A DNA stretch of 64,000 bases, taken from Paraburkholderia ginsengiterrae (GTDB lineage Bacteria > Pseudomonadota > Gammaproteobacteria > Burkholderiales > Burkholderiaceae). A model generated the notes under the pieces. The model saw nothing but the letters and a program-made list of their open reading frames with translations, made no database searches and was not told the DNA's origin. The stretch spans positions 1-64,000 of the forward strand of contig NZ_LXKA01000022.1 of the NCBI RefSeq assembly GCF_001645125.1. Reading direction: 5' to 3'. Made by a program: the position numbers and the translations under genes. Positions 45,186 to 54,218 of the stretch are shown piece by piece (positions within the stretch are counted from its first letter, which is position 1; each line of letters starts with the position of its first letter).

Positions 45186-46181
45186 ATGGCAACACCCGCC
45201 GCCTCCGGCGCCGCGCACGACGCTGCACCCCGCCATGTCGTCGCAGTGGTCGCGTTCGACCGTATCAGTCCGTTTCATCTTTCCGTGCCATGTGTGGTGT
45301 TCGGCGAGGACCGCAGCGGCGGCGGCGTGCCGGAATTCGACTTCCGCGTCTGCGCCGCCGAAACGGGCGTGCTAACCACCACCGCGGGTTTTTCCATCGC
45401 CGTCACGCATGGACTCGAAGCGCTAGCCGACGCCGGTACGATCATCGTGCCGAGTTGGCGCGATCCCGCTGAAACACCGCCCGCCGCGCTGCTCGACGCC
45501 CTGCGCGCCGCCCATGCGCGCGGCGCGCAACTGGTCGGGCTGTGCCTTGGCGCGTTTGTGCTGGCCGCGGCCGGCATTCTCGACGGCCGTCCGGCGTCGA
45601 CCCATTGGGCGTGGGCCGACGACTTCGCGCGCCGCTATCCGCGCGTCCGGCTCGACCCCGACGTCCTTTATGTCGACGACGGCAACGTGCTGACCTCGGC
45701 CGGCACCGCCGCCGGACTCGATTGCTGTCTGCATGTGATGCGCAAGATTTGCGGCGCGCAGGTGGCCAACCATGTGGCGCGCAGACTGGTGGTATCGCCG
45801 CACCGGCAAGGCGGCCAGGCGCAGTTTGTTCAGCAGCCCATGCCGCCGAATGTGCGGGGCGACCGGCTGTCGGGCCTGCTCGATTGGGTGAGCGGCAATC
45901 TGGACGTACCGCATACGCTCGACACGCTCGCCGACCGCGCGTTGATGAGCCGCCGCACGTTCACGCGACGTTTCCGGCTCGCCACCGGCGCGACCGTCGG
46001 CGCATGGCTGCTGGCGCAGCGGCTCGCTCGCGCGCAGCATTTGCTGGAAAGCACCGACGAACCGGTGGAAGCGATCGCGGGACTGGCGGGGTTCGGCTCG
46101 ACCGCTTCGCTGCGGCAACATTTCGCGCAAGCGTTCCGCACGTCGCCATCCGCGTGGCGGCGTGAGTTTCGTGGCGTGTGA
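45186..46181 (+). CDS. GlxA/FtrA-type AraC-family regulator
   Basis: 331 residues: an N-terminal DJ-1/PfpI-like domain (about 18-195) with GLCLGAFVLAAAGILDGRPASTHW at the nucleophile-elbow position, here Cys in LCLGAF, and a C-terminal AraC double helix-turn-helix (about 225-325: LDTLADRALMSRRTFTRRFR and AIAGLAGFGSTASLRQHF). Faces the isochorismatase-like gene across 177 bases. Known relatives regulate carnitine, arginine or amide metabolism; the effector here is unknown. Confidence 0.9.
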   Translation: MATPAASGAAHDAAPRHVVAVVAFDRISPFHLSVPCVVFGEDRSGGGVPEFDFRVCAAETGVLTTTAGFSIAVTHGLEALADAGTIIVPSWRDPAETPPAALLDALRAAHARGAQLVGLCLGAFVLAAAGILDGRPASTHWAWADDFARRYPRVRLDPDVLYVDDGNVLTSAGTAAGLDCCLHVMRKICGAQVANHVARRLVVSPHRQGGQAQFVQQPMPPNVRGDRLSGLLDWVSGNLDVPHTLDTLADRALMSRRTFTRRFRLATGATVGAWLLAQRLARAQHLLESTDEPVEAIAGLAGFGSTASLRQHFAQAFRTSPSAWRREFRGV

Positions 46182-46322
46182 GAGTGGTCGGCGAGGCGGA
46201 ACGGCGTGCGAGCCGCACCGCTTGACCAACCTTATCGACGGCCTTTCGTAGCAGGTCACCAGGATTTCGTAGTCGCGCCGACGCTACAACCGTCAGGCCC
46301 ATGCCGGAACGAAACAGAATAA

Positions 46323-47084
46323 TCAGTGCTCGCTGATCCAGCGCGCGACATACAGCAGCAGCGCTACCAGAAAGATCATCGCCGCCCACGCCCAATTCGG
46401 CACGGCGTGCGGACTCGGTTCGTGACGTGACACGCCATGCGAGACACCTTGCGCGGCACCATGCGACGCGCTCGCCGCACGACCGGTCAGCGCGCTGCCG
46501 TGATCCGTGCGCACCCGGCGCGCCATGCCACCAAGCGTGATAGGCCGCAGAAACACATGCTGGCGGCGCACCGCCGAACTGCGCGCGCGATTCGGGCCCT
46601 GGCCATGCTTGGCGCGCACCACTGCGTCGAATTCGGTGAAAAAGTCGTCGGCCAGATGACGCAGCGCGTTTTCGAGCTGACGCGTCGGCAATTCGGCGAG
46701 CGGCCCGGAAGAAGTCGCCCAGATCGTGTAATCAATCCGTGTGCCGCGCTCCTTGCCCGCGGCAAGCGCGCTCTCGTCCGCGCGCAGGCGCACTTCGATC
46801 TGCCCGCGCAATGCGCCGATCCCCTCGGCGCGGGCCTTGAAGTTGATGGTGCGGCGCTGTGCGTCGGCGGGCCCGGAATCCTGGCCCGCCACATGGGCGC
46901 GCGCCGCGTAATGCGCGCGCAACGGGCCGAGCGGCACCGTCATGGTCAGCGCATATTCGCCGTGAGCGAGGCGCGTGAACGACTCGCAGTTGTCGAGGCT
47001 GGCGCGCAACAGCGCAAGATCTTGCAACGCCTCCCAGACGTCGGACGGCGCAAGCGGAATCCGTAACGCGTGGTTCAGTTCCAT
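46323..47084 (-). CDS. CoxG-like SRPBCC protein with C-terminal membrane anchor
   Basis: 253 residues. Residues 1-150 form a CoxG/SRPBCC fold (LNHALRIPLAPSDVWEALQDLALLRASLDNCESF), followed by a basic, His/Ser-rich linker and one helix at the end (WAWAAMIFLVALLLYVARWI). CoxG anchors CO dehydrogenase and recruits its MoCu insertion machinery, and similar anchored proteins occur away from cox genes, as here. The molecular role is therefore open. It follows the DUF427 gene on the same strand after 33 bases. Confidence 0.8.
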   Translation of the reverse strand: MELNHALRIPLAPSDVWEALQDLALLRASLDNCESFTRLAHGEYALTMTVPLGPLRAHYAARAHVAGQDSGPADAQRRTINFKARAEGIGALRGQIEVRLRADESALAAGKERGTRIDYTIWATSSGPLAELPTRQLENALRHLADDFFTEFDAVVRAKHGQGPNRARSSAVRRQHVFLRPITLGGMARRVRTDHGSALTGRAASASHGAAQGVSHGVSRHEPSPHAVPNWAWAAMIFLVALLLYVARWISEH

Positions 47085-47117
47085 GGCAGCCTCCCCGATA
47101 AACGCGTGACAGCGGGA

Positions 47118-47510
47118 TCAGGACGTCTGATCGATGCGGTCGACGCGCGATGCGTAAAACGCGAGATACCCTTTGATCTTGTTGAGCGGCTCGAGCGGCG
47201 TTTCGTAGCTCCACACGGCGTTTTCGATCAGCCCGTCTTCGGTGCGCAAATGAAAGTACGACGCCTCGCCTTTGAACGGGCAGTGCGAAGTGTGCGGGGA
47301 GCGTTCGAGCCGGGCCATGTTCACGTCCGCGCGCGGAAAATAGAACACGTCAGGCATGCCGGTTTCGGTGAGCGTGAGCGCTGCCTGAGTATCGGCCATG
47401 GTCACGCCCCCGTGTATCACGCGCACCCGGTGACGGTTGCCCGAGACCGCGACAGTGTGCCCGCCCGTGCCTGCGCCAGGGCTTATGTGAGGGGTGGAGG
47501 CATCGCTCAT
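47118..47510 (-). CDS. DUF427 domain protein
   Basis: 130-residue member of DUF427, with TLTETGMPDVFYFPRADVNMARLERS, CPFKGEASYF and ENAVWSYETPLEPLNKIKGYLAFY, all typical. The fold is a small beta-barrel of unknown function. The ATG at 47510 has GGAG upstream. Probably transcribed with the CoxG-like gene. Confidence 0.88.
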   Translation of the reverse strand: MSDASTPHISPGAGTGGHTVAVSGNRHRVRVIHGGVTMADTQAALTLTETGMPDVFYFPRADVNMARLERSPHTSHCPFKGEASYFHLRTEDGLIENAVWSYETPLEPLNKIKGYLAFYASRVDRIDQTS

Positions 47511-47549
47511 GTCACGGCTCCGTGATGGTGTGCGGTCGTGCAAACAGTC

Positions 47550-47574
47550 AAGCCACGGGGCGCGCCCGTGGCTT
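47550..47574. terminator. Hairpin after the secreted-protein gene
   Basis: AAGCCACGGG / CCCGTGGCTT with a 5-base loop. On minus it is followed by GACTGTTTG, a weak U-tract. Another stem-loop (GCGTGCGGTC / GACCGCACGC, 47619-47648) lies closer to the stop at 47664. Together they probably end that transcript before the DUF427 gene. Confidence 0.5.
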
Positions 47575-47663
47575 CATTATCAGCCAAAGTCTGATGGATT
47601 GCGCGGCCTTCCTGCACGGCGTGCGGTCTCACCCACGGGACCGCACGCGCAACGGCGCGGCGC

Positions 47664-48161
47664 TTACTGCGTGTTCCAGTAAAAAGCGGCCTTGGTTGAG
47701 CCCTTGGCCGGGATCGTCACCGATCTGGATTGGTCGCGATCCTTGTACTGCGCATGCACCGTGTAACGGCCCGGCCGCAGCTTGACCAGCATGTACGGCC
47801 CGCGCGACGTGGCGCTCAGCACGTCGCTGTCGTGCGCGTCGACCACGCGCACGTGAATGTCGGCGAGAAAGTCCGAACCGGGGCCCGTGAAGCGCAGCGA
47901 CAACGGCCACTGGCTTTCGGCCTGCCGCAGCGCCGTCGATTCGTCGAGACCGACGCCGCCCGACACGAACGAGACGTCACCCTGTTGCTGGATTTGCGGC
48001 AGGCCGCCACCGTTCGCATTGCCCGCGCTGGTCTGGTCGGTGGTGTTGCCGCCGGTGACGCCGCTCGCCTCCTGTGCGTACGCGCCGCCCGCGAGACCAA
48101 GCGTCAGCGCCGCGCAGACTGCGACGGCTGCGATCCTTCGTTGATTGCGTTGGGTTTTCAT
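47664..48161 (-). CDS. Secreted protein with carboxypeptidase-regulatory-like domain
   Basis: 165 residues with a signal peptide (RIAAVAVCAALTLGLAGGAYA, cleavage near 29). After a Gly/Asn/Gln-rich stretch (about 30-60) a beta-sandwich follows: SLRFTGPGSDFLADIHVRVVDAHDSDVLSATSRGPYMLVKLRPGRYTVHAQY in part, which resembles CarboxypepD_reg/PEGA domains. The ATG at 48161 has AAGGAG seven bases upstream and gives the signal peptide. No known function; probably envelope-located. It lies downstream of degP but behind a strong terminator. Confidence 0.75.
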   Translation of the reverse strand: MKTQRNQRRIAAVAVCAALTLGLAGGAYAQEASGVTGGNTTDQTSAGNANGGGLPQIQQQGDVSFVSGGVGLDESTALRQAESQWPLSLRFTGPGSDFLADIHVRVVDAHDSDVLSATSRGPYMLVKLRPGRYTVHAQYKDRDQSRSVTIPAKGSTKAAFYWNTQ

Positions 48162-48331
48162 CGGTTCGCTCCTTACTGAGTTGCCTCGCCCTGCCGGCCG
48201 GGGGCTTTCGATGGGACCATCAAAGGACACGCAACCTGCGTGCCAGATGGCGGATAACGTCGTCTGAAGAATCGCTGCTGCGCCACACCATGCGGCGCAC
48301 GGCCCCCTATTTCCAAACCTGCGCACAGACA

Positions 48332-48373
48332 AAAAAAATGCCGGTCCGTTGGCAGTAAGTGCAACGGACCGGC
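48332..48373 (-). terminator. Intrinsic terminator of degP
   Basis: On minus: GCCGGTCCGTTG / CAACGGACCGGC (12-bp stem, 10-base loop) followed by ATTTTTTTTG. Starts 80 bases after the degP stop. Confidence 0.92.
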
Positions 48374-48452
48374 AAGCTTGACTGCCATAGTTGAGCGGAT
48401 CAGGTGGACGGATCAGCCGGACGCCCGCTCGGAGCGCCGGCCCGGCGGCCTG

Positions 48453-49967
48453 TCAGCCGAGATCGACCGGCACGAAGATCTGCGCGTTGTCGCGCTGGAT
48501 CAGCAGCGCAATGCTGTTGCCGGCGCTGGCGATCATCTGCTTGAGCTGATCCACGCTCGTGACCGGCCGGCCGTTGACCGCCAGAATCACGTCGCCCGGC
48601 TGGATGCCGGCGCTTTCCGCCGCGCCGCCCGATTGCTGCACCAGCAGACCGTGCGACACCGAGGCGCCGCTCTTCTCTTCAGGCGTCAGCGGGCGCACCG
48701 CCACGCCGAGACGGCCTTGCAGCTGGGCCGGCTGATCGGCCTTGTCCGCGGCGACTTTGGCATCCGACAGCGAGCCGATGGTCACCTTCAGGTCCTTGGT
48801 CGCCTTGTCGCGCCACACCTGCACGGTGGCCGAGCTGCCCGGCGCGAGACCCGCGATCTGCGAGGGCAGATCCGACGAGTCGCTGACCGCTTCGCCGTTC
48901 ACCGACAGGATCACGTCGCCCGGCTGCAAACCGCCCTTGGCGGCCGGGCCGCCCGGATCGACCGAGCTGACCAGCGCGCCTTGCGGCGTCTTCATGCCGA
49001 ACGAGTCGGCGAGCGTCTGGTTCATGCCCTGCACCGCGACGCCGAGACGGCCGCGGCTCACGTGGCCGGTCTTGACGATATCGTCCTTGACCTTGATCGC
49101 TTCATTGATCGGGATCGCGAACGAAAGACCCTGGAAGCCACCCGTCTGCGAGTAGATCATCGAGTTGATGCCGATCACTTCGCCTTGCAGATTGAAGAGC
49201 GGCCCGCCCGAGTTGCCCGGATTCACCGGCACGTCGGTCTGAATGAACGGTGTGTAGTTTTCGTTCGGCAGCGAGCGCGACTTCGCGCTGATGATGCCCG
49301 AGGTCACCGTGTTGTCGAAACCGTAGGGCGAGCCGATCGCGACCACCCACTGACCGACCTTGCTTTGACGCGGATCGCCGATCTTCACGGTCGGCAGGTT
49401 GCCGGCGTCGATCTTCAGCACGGCGACGTCGGACTGCTTGTCGGCGCCGACCACCTTTGCCTTGAATTCACGCTTGTCGGTGAGCTTCACCGTCACGACG
49501 TTCGCCCCGTCCACCACGTGCGCATTGGTGAGGATGTAGCCGTCACTGCTGACGATGAATCCCGAGCCCAGGCTCGCGCTCGGCTGATCGGGCGAGTCGC
49601 CGCCGTCGCCGCCCTGCATGCCGGGCATGCCGCCGAAGAAGTGCTTGTAGAACTGGTAGAACGGATCGCTCGGGTCGATCGGCAACTGGCTGCCGCCGCC
49701 GTTGCCGGGGTTACCTCGGAGCGCCGTCTGCTTGACGACGTGCTTCGCGCTGATGTTGACGACGGCCGGGCCGTAGGTTTCGACGAGGCCGGAGAAATCG
49801 GGAATGCCGGTTTTGGCGGCGGCTTCCGCGGGCATTAACGCGGCGGCTTGCGCCTGCGTGATCACCTGCGGCGTGGGCACGTCGCGATGCCCCGCCACGT
49901 AGCCGGCGGAGAGCGCCACGGCGACCGCTATTGCAACAGCGCTGCGGGACAAGGTTTTCGCGTTCAT
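48453..49967 (-). CDS. degP: Periplasmic serine endoprotease DegP/MucD
   Basis: Do-family protease/chaperone that removes misfolded envelope proteins. 504 residues: signal/anchor at 5-25 (SRSAVAIAVAVALSAGYVAG), trypsin-like domain with triad His of ILTNAHVVDG, Asp of KQSDVAVLKID and Ser of PGNSGGPLFN, then two PDZ domains (about 285-375 and 405-495). AGGAG before the ATG at 49967. The two-component genes lie directly upstream on the same strand, and CTTAA direct repeats occur in the intervening 169 bases, so envelope-stress control by that system is likely. Confidence 0.95.
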   Translation of the reverse strand: MNAKTLSRSAVAIAVAVALSAGYVAGHRDVPTPQVITQAQAAALMPAEAAAKTGIPDFSGLVETYGPAVVNISAKHVVKQTALRGNPGNGGGSQLPIDPSDPFYQFYKHFFGGMPGMQGGDGGDSPDQPSASLGSGFIVSSDGYILTNAHVVDGANVVTVKLTDKREFKAKVVGADKQSDVAVLKIDAGNLPTVKIGDPRQSKVGQWVVAIGSPYGFDNTVTSGIISAKSRSLPNENYTPFIQTDVPVNPGNSGGPLFNLQGEVIGINSMIYSQTGGFQGLSFAIPINEAIKVKDDIVKTGHVSRGRLGVAVQGMNQTLADSFGMKTPQGALVSSVDPGGPAAKGGLQPGDVILSVNGEAVSDSSDLPSQIAGLAPGSSATVQVWRDKATKDLKVTIGSLSDAKVAADKADQPAQLQGRLGVAVRPLTPEEKSGASVSHGLLVQQSGGAAESAGIQPGDVILAVNGRPVTSVDQLKQMIASAGNSIALLIQRDNAQIFVPVDLG

Positions 49968-50025
49968 CGTGTACTCCTGACTGGGAGAAAGAGACTTTGG
50001 ATGTCTCGAAGCGTACGTGGCATCG

Positions 50026-50104
50026 CTTAAAAGAGTCTTAAGCAGCGACAGATCGCTTTTCCCCAATTTTCGAGCCCTGCTTGGGCCCGTTAAGCCTCGT
50101 TTAA
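50026..50104. promoter_or_regulatory. Two candidate OmpR-type response-regulator boxes before degP
   Basis: Box 1 (50026-50041) is CTTAA-AAGAGT-CTTAA; box 2 (50089-50104) is GTTAA-GCCTCG-TTTAA. Both are direct repeats with 11-bp period, the layout of PmrA/QseB-type sites. They lie 59-137 bases upstream of the degP start. Confidence 0.55.
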
Positions 50105-50136
50105 GCCACTTTGCGAACAGAAAACCTTACCTTCCT

Positions 50137-51438
50137 TCAGAAGCGCACGTTGACCTGCAAGCCGCCCGCCGGCGACTCGTCGAGCGACACGCTAGCATGA
50201 TGTTGCATGGCAATGCGGCGTACGATCGCGAGGCCGAGGCCGCTGCCCGCCACGTCGGTGCGCGCGCGATTCGCACCGGCGCCCACGCGATAGAAACGAT
50301 CGAACACGCGATCGCGCTCGGCCGGGTCGATCCCCGGGCCGCTGTCGGCGATGCGCACCACCGGGCGCCCTTCCTCGACATGCAGGGCGACATCCACGCG
50401 TCCGCCGCGCGGCGTGTATTTGGTTGCGTTGTCCACGAGGTTGTTGAACAGCACGCGCAGCGCTTCCGCGTCGCCGGTGACGCTAGCGGCTTCCGTCGCC
50501 TCGATGCCGAGATCGACGCCGCGATTCACCGCAAGCGGCGTATAAGCGACCACGCAATCCTGCAGCAGCGCGCGCAGATCGATCATGTCGGTGGCGGCGA
50601 GACCGTCCGGTTCGGAGCGCGCGAGCGCGAGCAGCTGTTCGGCGAGGCGCGTGGCGCGCGTCACCCCCGCTTGCAGATCGGCGAGCGCTTCGCCGCGGCC
50701 GGCTTCGTCTTTCGCGCGCGCCACCAGTTGCGCCTGAATCTGCACGGCGGCGAGCGGCGTGCGCAACTCGTGCGCGGCGTCGGCGACAAAGGCTTTCTGA
50801 ATATCGAGCGCGGTGGCGAGCCGTTCGAGCAGACCGTTCAGCGCGCGCACGAGCGGCTGCACTTCGAGCGGCAGGCGCTGGTCCGGCAGCGGATCGAGCG
50901 CCTCGGGATGACGCGTGTCGAGCGCACTGGTCACGCGCCGCAACGGCCTCAGCCCGCGTCCGACGATCACCCACACCGCCAGCCCCATCAGCGGCAGCAG
51001 CACGATCAGCGGCCACAGCGTGCGCAGCGCGACATTCGCCGCGAGGCGGTTGCGCACGGACACCGGCTGCGCGAGCTGCACCACGTTATCGCCGACGATC
51101 GCGCCATACACACGCCAGTCGCCGCGCTCGGTGTGCTCCGTGGAAAAGCCGATTTCGGCACGCGGCGCGAGCGGCGCACGCGGACGCGAGTAGTACATCA
51201 GCACGCCGTTGCGATTCCAGATCTGCAGCACGATGCCCTCGTCGCCGGTATCGCGCGAACCGAGCACCTGCGAGAACGGTTCCGACGGCAGCGCCGCGGC
51301 GATCTGTTCCAACTGGTAATCGAAGAGTTCGTTGGCTTCGGCAAGCGCTTGCCGGTAGATCAGCCAACCCGCGATACCGACGCCGAGCAGCACCAGCGCC
51401 AGCAGCCAGACCAGCAATTGACGGCGAATCGAACGCAT
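50137..51438 (-). CDS. Two-component sensor histidine kinase (QseC/TctE type)
   Basis: 433 residues: helix at 8-28, a ~130-residue periplasmic sensor of the 2CSK_N type, a second helix near 160-180, HAMP, then the dimerisation domain with AHELRTPLAAVQIQAQL and the ATPase with VLFNNLVDNATKYTP (N box), ADSGPGIDP and GSGLGLAIV. Signal unknown. The stop of the response-regulator gene lies 4 bases before its ATG, so both are co-transcribed. Confidence 0.92.
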   Translation of the reverse strand: MRSIRRQLLVWLLALVLLGVGIAGWLIYRQALAEANELFDYQLEQIAAALPSEPFSQVLGSRDTGDEGIVLQIWNRNGVLMYYSRPRAPLAPRAEIGFSTEHTERGDWRVYGAIVGDNVVQLAQPVSVRNRLAANVALRTLWPLIVLLPLMGLAVWVIVGRGLRPLRRVTSALDTRHPEALDPLPDQRLPLEVQPLVRALNGLLERLATALDIQKAFVADAAHELRTPLAAVQIQAQLVARAKDEAGRGEALADLQAGVTRATRLAEQLLALARSEPDGLAATDMIDLRALLQDCVVAYTPLAVNRGVDLGIEATEAASVTGDAEALRVLFNNLVDNATKYTPRGGRVDVALHVEEGRPVVRIADSGPGIDPAERDRVFDRFYRVGAGANRARTDVAGSGLGLAIVRRIAMQHHASVSLDESPAGGLQVNVRF

Positions 51439-51442
51439 TGGC

Positions 51443-52105
51443 TCAGGCGTCCTTCGCGATCATGTAGCCGAGGCCGCGCACGTTGCGGATCAGATCGGCG
51501 CCGAGCTTCTTGCGCAGCGCGTGAATGTAGACCTCGACGGTATTGCTGCCGATCTCCTCGCCCCAGCCGTACATTTTTTCTTCGAGCTGGCTCTTCGAGA
51601 GCACCGCGCCCGGCCGCGCGAGCAGCGCCTCGAGCAGCGCGAATTCGCGCGCCGACAAGGCGACCGGCGAGCCGTCGAGCGTGACCTGGTGCGACGCGGG
51701 GTCGAGCGTCAGGTTGCCGAGGCGGATGGTCGAGTCGCTGCGTCCGGATTGACGCCGGATCAGCGCGCGCATGCGGGCGCCGAGTTCGTCGAGATCGAAA
51801 GGCTTGACAAGGTAATCGTCAGCGCCGGCGTCGAGGCCCTTGACGCGATCGGCCACCGCATCGCGCGCGGTGAGGATCAGCACCGGCATCGCGAGACTGC
51901 GCGCGCGCAGCGTGCGCAGCACGTCGAGACCGTCGCGCTTGGGCAGGCCGAGGTCGAGCAGCACGAGATCGTAAGGCTGGCTGGACGCCGCGCTGAGCGC
52001 CGCTTCGCCGTCTTCCACCCAGTCGACCGCGAAGCCTTCGCCGCGCAGCGCCTTGCGCACGCCTTCCGCGATCATCCGGTCGTCTTCGACTAGCAAGATG
52101 CGCAT
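51443..52105 (-). CDS. OmpR-family response regulator (QseB/TctD type)
   Basis: 220 residues: receiver domain with acidic pair at MRILLVEDDRM, phospho-acceptor Asp in YDLVLLDLGLPKRDG (about 51), Lys in YLVKPF, and an OmpR winged helix (about 125-218) with LEALLARPGAVLSKSQLEEKMYG and VHIHALRKKLG-like VYIHALRKKLG. Partner of the kinase that follows. Likely target is degP. Confidence 0.93.
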   Translation of the reverse strand: MRILLVEDDRMIAEGVRKALRGEGFAVDWVEDGEAALSAASSQPYDLVLLDLGLPKRDGLDVLRTLRARSLAMPVLILTARDAVADRVKGLDAGADDYLVKPFDLDELGARMRALIRRQSGRSDSTIRLGNLTLDPASHQVTLDGSPVALSAREFALLEALLARPGAVLSKSQLEEKMYGWGEEIGSNTVEVYIHALRKKLGADLIRNVRGLGYMIAKDA

Positions 52106-52360
52106 GGTTCTTCATTCCAAAACGTTCGATGATGCCGCATTCTAGCGCCCGCCCCCGTCGTGCGCGCCGCGTGGCGCTTTTTCCACCGCAGCCTCGCGGC
52201 ATGTCTCTACAATGAGCGCTTTGCGTCGCGCGGCCGGCGCCGGGCCGGATCGGTCCGCCCGCAGCGCGCTGTGCCGGTGTCGCCTGAATTGCCGCGTCCG
52301 TTCGCGGGATTTCGCGCGAAGCGTGCCCCACGCCCTGATATTTTGCTTTTTCGCCCGTTC

Positions 52361-54031
52361 ATGACGCACGCTTTTCTGTCTTCTCTCGCACGCAGGCTGT
52401 CCCAGCTCCCGTCGCGCTCACGCTCATCTCCCGCCTCCCCGCATTGCGCCACTTCCCTGCCTCGCCGGTTCGCTCCGCGTGCGGCCGCCTGGCTGCTCGC
52501 CTGTGCCGCACTCGGCTGCGGCGCATCGCTGCCGCTCGCCGCGCAGGCTCGCCTCAAGGCCAAGCATCCGGCGGTCAACGTCACCACTGTATTGCCGCAA
52601 CCGGTGATGGTGGGCTTGCAGCGCGCGCACGTGCCCCTGTCGTCGATCAGCGTGGTAGTGGAGAAAGTCGGCGACCGCACGCCGATCGTCGCGCTGAACG
52701 CCGTCAAGCCGATGATGCCCGCCTCGACGATGAAGCTCGTCACCACCTACTCGGGCCTGTCGATTCTCGGGCCCGACTACCGCTGGCGCACGAGCGCCTA
52801 CGCGGACGGCACCATCGACGCCAACGGCGTGCTGCACGGCAATCTCTACATTCAGGGCACGGGCGATCCGAAGCTCGTGCCTGAAGAGCTGATCGACCTG
52901 GTGCAGAAAATCCACAAGGCGGGCATCACCGGCATCGACGGCGCGCTGGTGCTCGACAAGCGCTATTTCGACCCTTCCACGCGCGACCTGCCGCCGTTCG
53001 ACGACGACAGCACCGCGCCGTACAACGTCGGCCCCGATCCGCTGCTGTACGCGTTCAAATCGCTGTCGTTCACGCTGACGCCGTCGCCCGACGGCAGCGT
53101 GGCGATCGACGTGCTGCCGGCGCTCAGCCAGTTGCAGATCGACAATCAGATGCACGCCGTGAACGGCCCGTGCCGCGGGGACGCGGCCACCGTGTCGCCC
53201 ACCGTCACGCCACAGCCGAACGGCAAGGTCGTGGCCTCGTTCAGCGGCGAGTATTCGGAGCGCTGCGGCCCGCGCACGATCAACGTGGCGGTGCTCGATC
53301 ACAGCGCGTTTTTTGCGGGCGGCTTTCTCGCGCTGTGGCAGCAAACCGGCGGCACGTTCAATGGCACGACGCGCGACGGCGCCGTGCCCGCCGGCGCCAG
53401 GCTGGTTGCGACACACCAGGGACCGGTGCTGTCGGACATCGTTCGCGACATCAACAAGTTCAGCAACAACACGATGGCGCGCAATCTGTTCCTGACCATC
53501 GGCGCCACCGAGGACCAGCCGCCGGCCACGCCCGCGAAATCCGCGCGCGCGATCAAGGCATTTCTGCGCCGCGACAGCATCGACATGGAATCCCTGACGC
53601 TCGACAACGGTTCGGGCCTGTCGCGCGACGAGCATGTAACCGCGCTCGCGCTCGCCGATCTGCTGCAGCGAGCCAATGCGAGCCCGCTCGCGCAGGTGTT
53701 CGTGGAGTCGTTGCCGATCGCGGGTGTCGACGGCACGATGCGCAACCGCCTGACCAACGACGGCGCGGGCGGCAACGCGCACATCAAGACCGGCACCTTG
53801 CGCGACGTGCGCGCGATCGCCGGCTATGTGGCCTCGGCGGACGGCAACAGCTACATCGTCGTGAGCCTCATCAACGACCCGCATTCGGAAGCCGCGCGCG
53901 CCGCGCACGACGCGCTGCTCGAATGGGTGTATCAGGGGCCGTCTCAGGGCTTCACCAAGGTTGCCGATTCCGTCGCCGAACCGCGCGCCAGCAAGCCCAG
54001 GAAAAACCCGCACAAGCGCGGCGCCCACTGA
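52361..54031 (+). CDS. dacB: D-alanyl-D-alanine carboxypeptidase/endopeptidase DacB (PBP4)
   Basis: Peptidase S13 enzyme that trims and cleaves peptidoglycan peptides in the periplasm. 556 residues: signal region with AAAWLLACAALGCGASLPLAAQA, then the three penicillin-binding motifs SxxK (PASTMKLVTT), SxN (FSNNTMARN) and KTG (HIKTGTLRD). The large insert between SxxK and SxN seen in PBP4 is present. The frame is open 67 codons upstream, but the ATG at 52361 gives a normal signal peptide. C-terminal basic tail. Confidence 0.92.
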   Translation: MTHAFLSSLARRLSQLPSRSRSSPASPHCATSLPRRFAPRAAAWLLACAALGCGASLPLAAQARLKAKHPAVNVTTVLPQPVMVGLQRAHVPLSSISVVVEKVGDRTPIVALNAVKPMMPASTMKLVTTYSGLSILGPDYRWRTSAYADGTIDANGVLHGNLYIQGTGDPKLVPEELIDLVQKIHKAGITGIDGALVLDKRYFDPSTRDLPPFDDDSTAPYNVGPDPLLYAFKSLSFTLTPSPDGSVAIDVLPALSQLQIDNQMHAVNGPCRGDAATVSPTVTPQPNGKVVASFSGEYSERCGPRTINVAVLDHSAFFAGGFLALWQQTGGTFNGTTRDGAVPAGARLVATHQGPVLSDIVRDINKFSNNTMARNLFLTIGATEDQPPATPAKSARAIKAFLRRDSIDMESLTLDNGSGLSRDEHVTALALADLLQRANASPLAQVFVESLPIAGVDGTMRNRLTNDGAGGNAHIKTGTLRDVRAIAGYVASADGNSYIVVSLINDPHSEAARAAHDALLEWVYQGPSQGFTKVADSVAEPRASKPRKNPHKRGAH

Positions 54032-54218
54032 GGGTTCCTTCTAGCGAAGCCGCGCACCGCAACGTTCCTAAGCGTGTACGCTGTCGGGCAGTGTTTGAGG
54101 CGCGCGTAAAACGCCATAGGGAACGCACGAGCCGTGCACCCGTTGCAGTCCGCCCGAACGATAACGACAACACCCGCCGCGCAGCGCGCGGCGGTCAGGG
54201 ACCACGGAGGAAGACACC

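Noticed and set aside
52424-54028. 534-codon open frame opposite dacB
   Set aside because: DacB has all three penicillin-binding motifs; the opposite frame has none.
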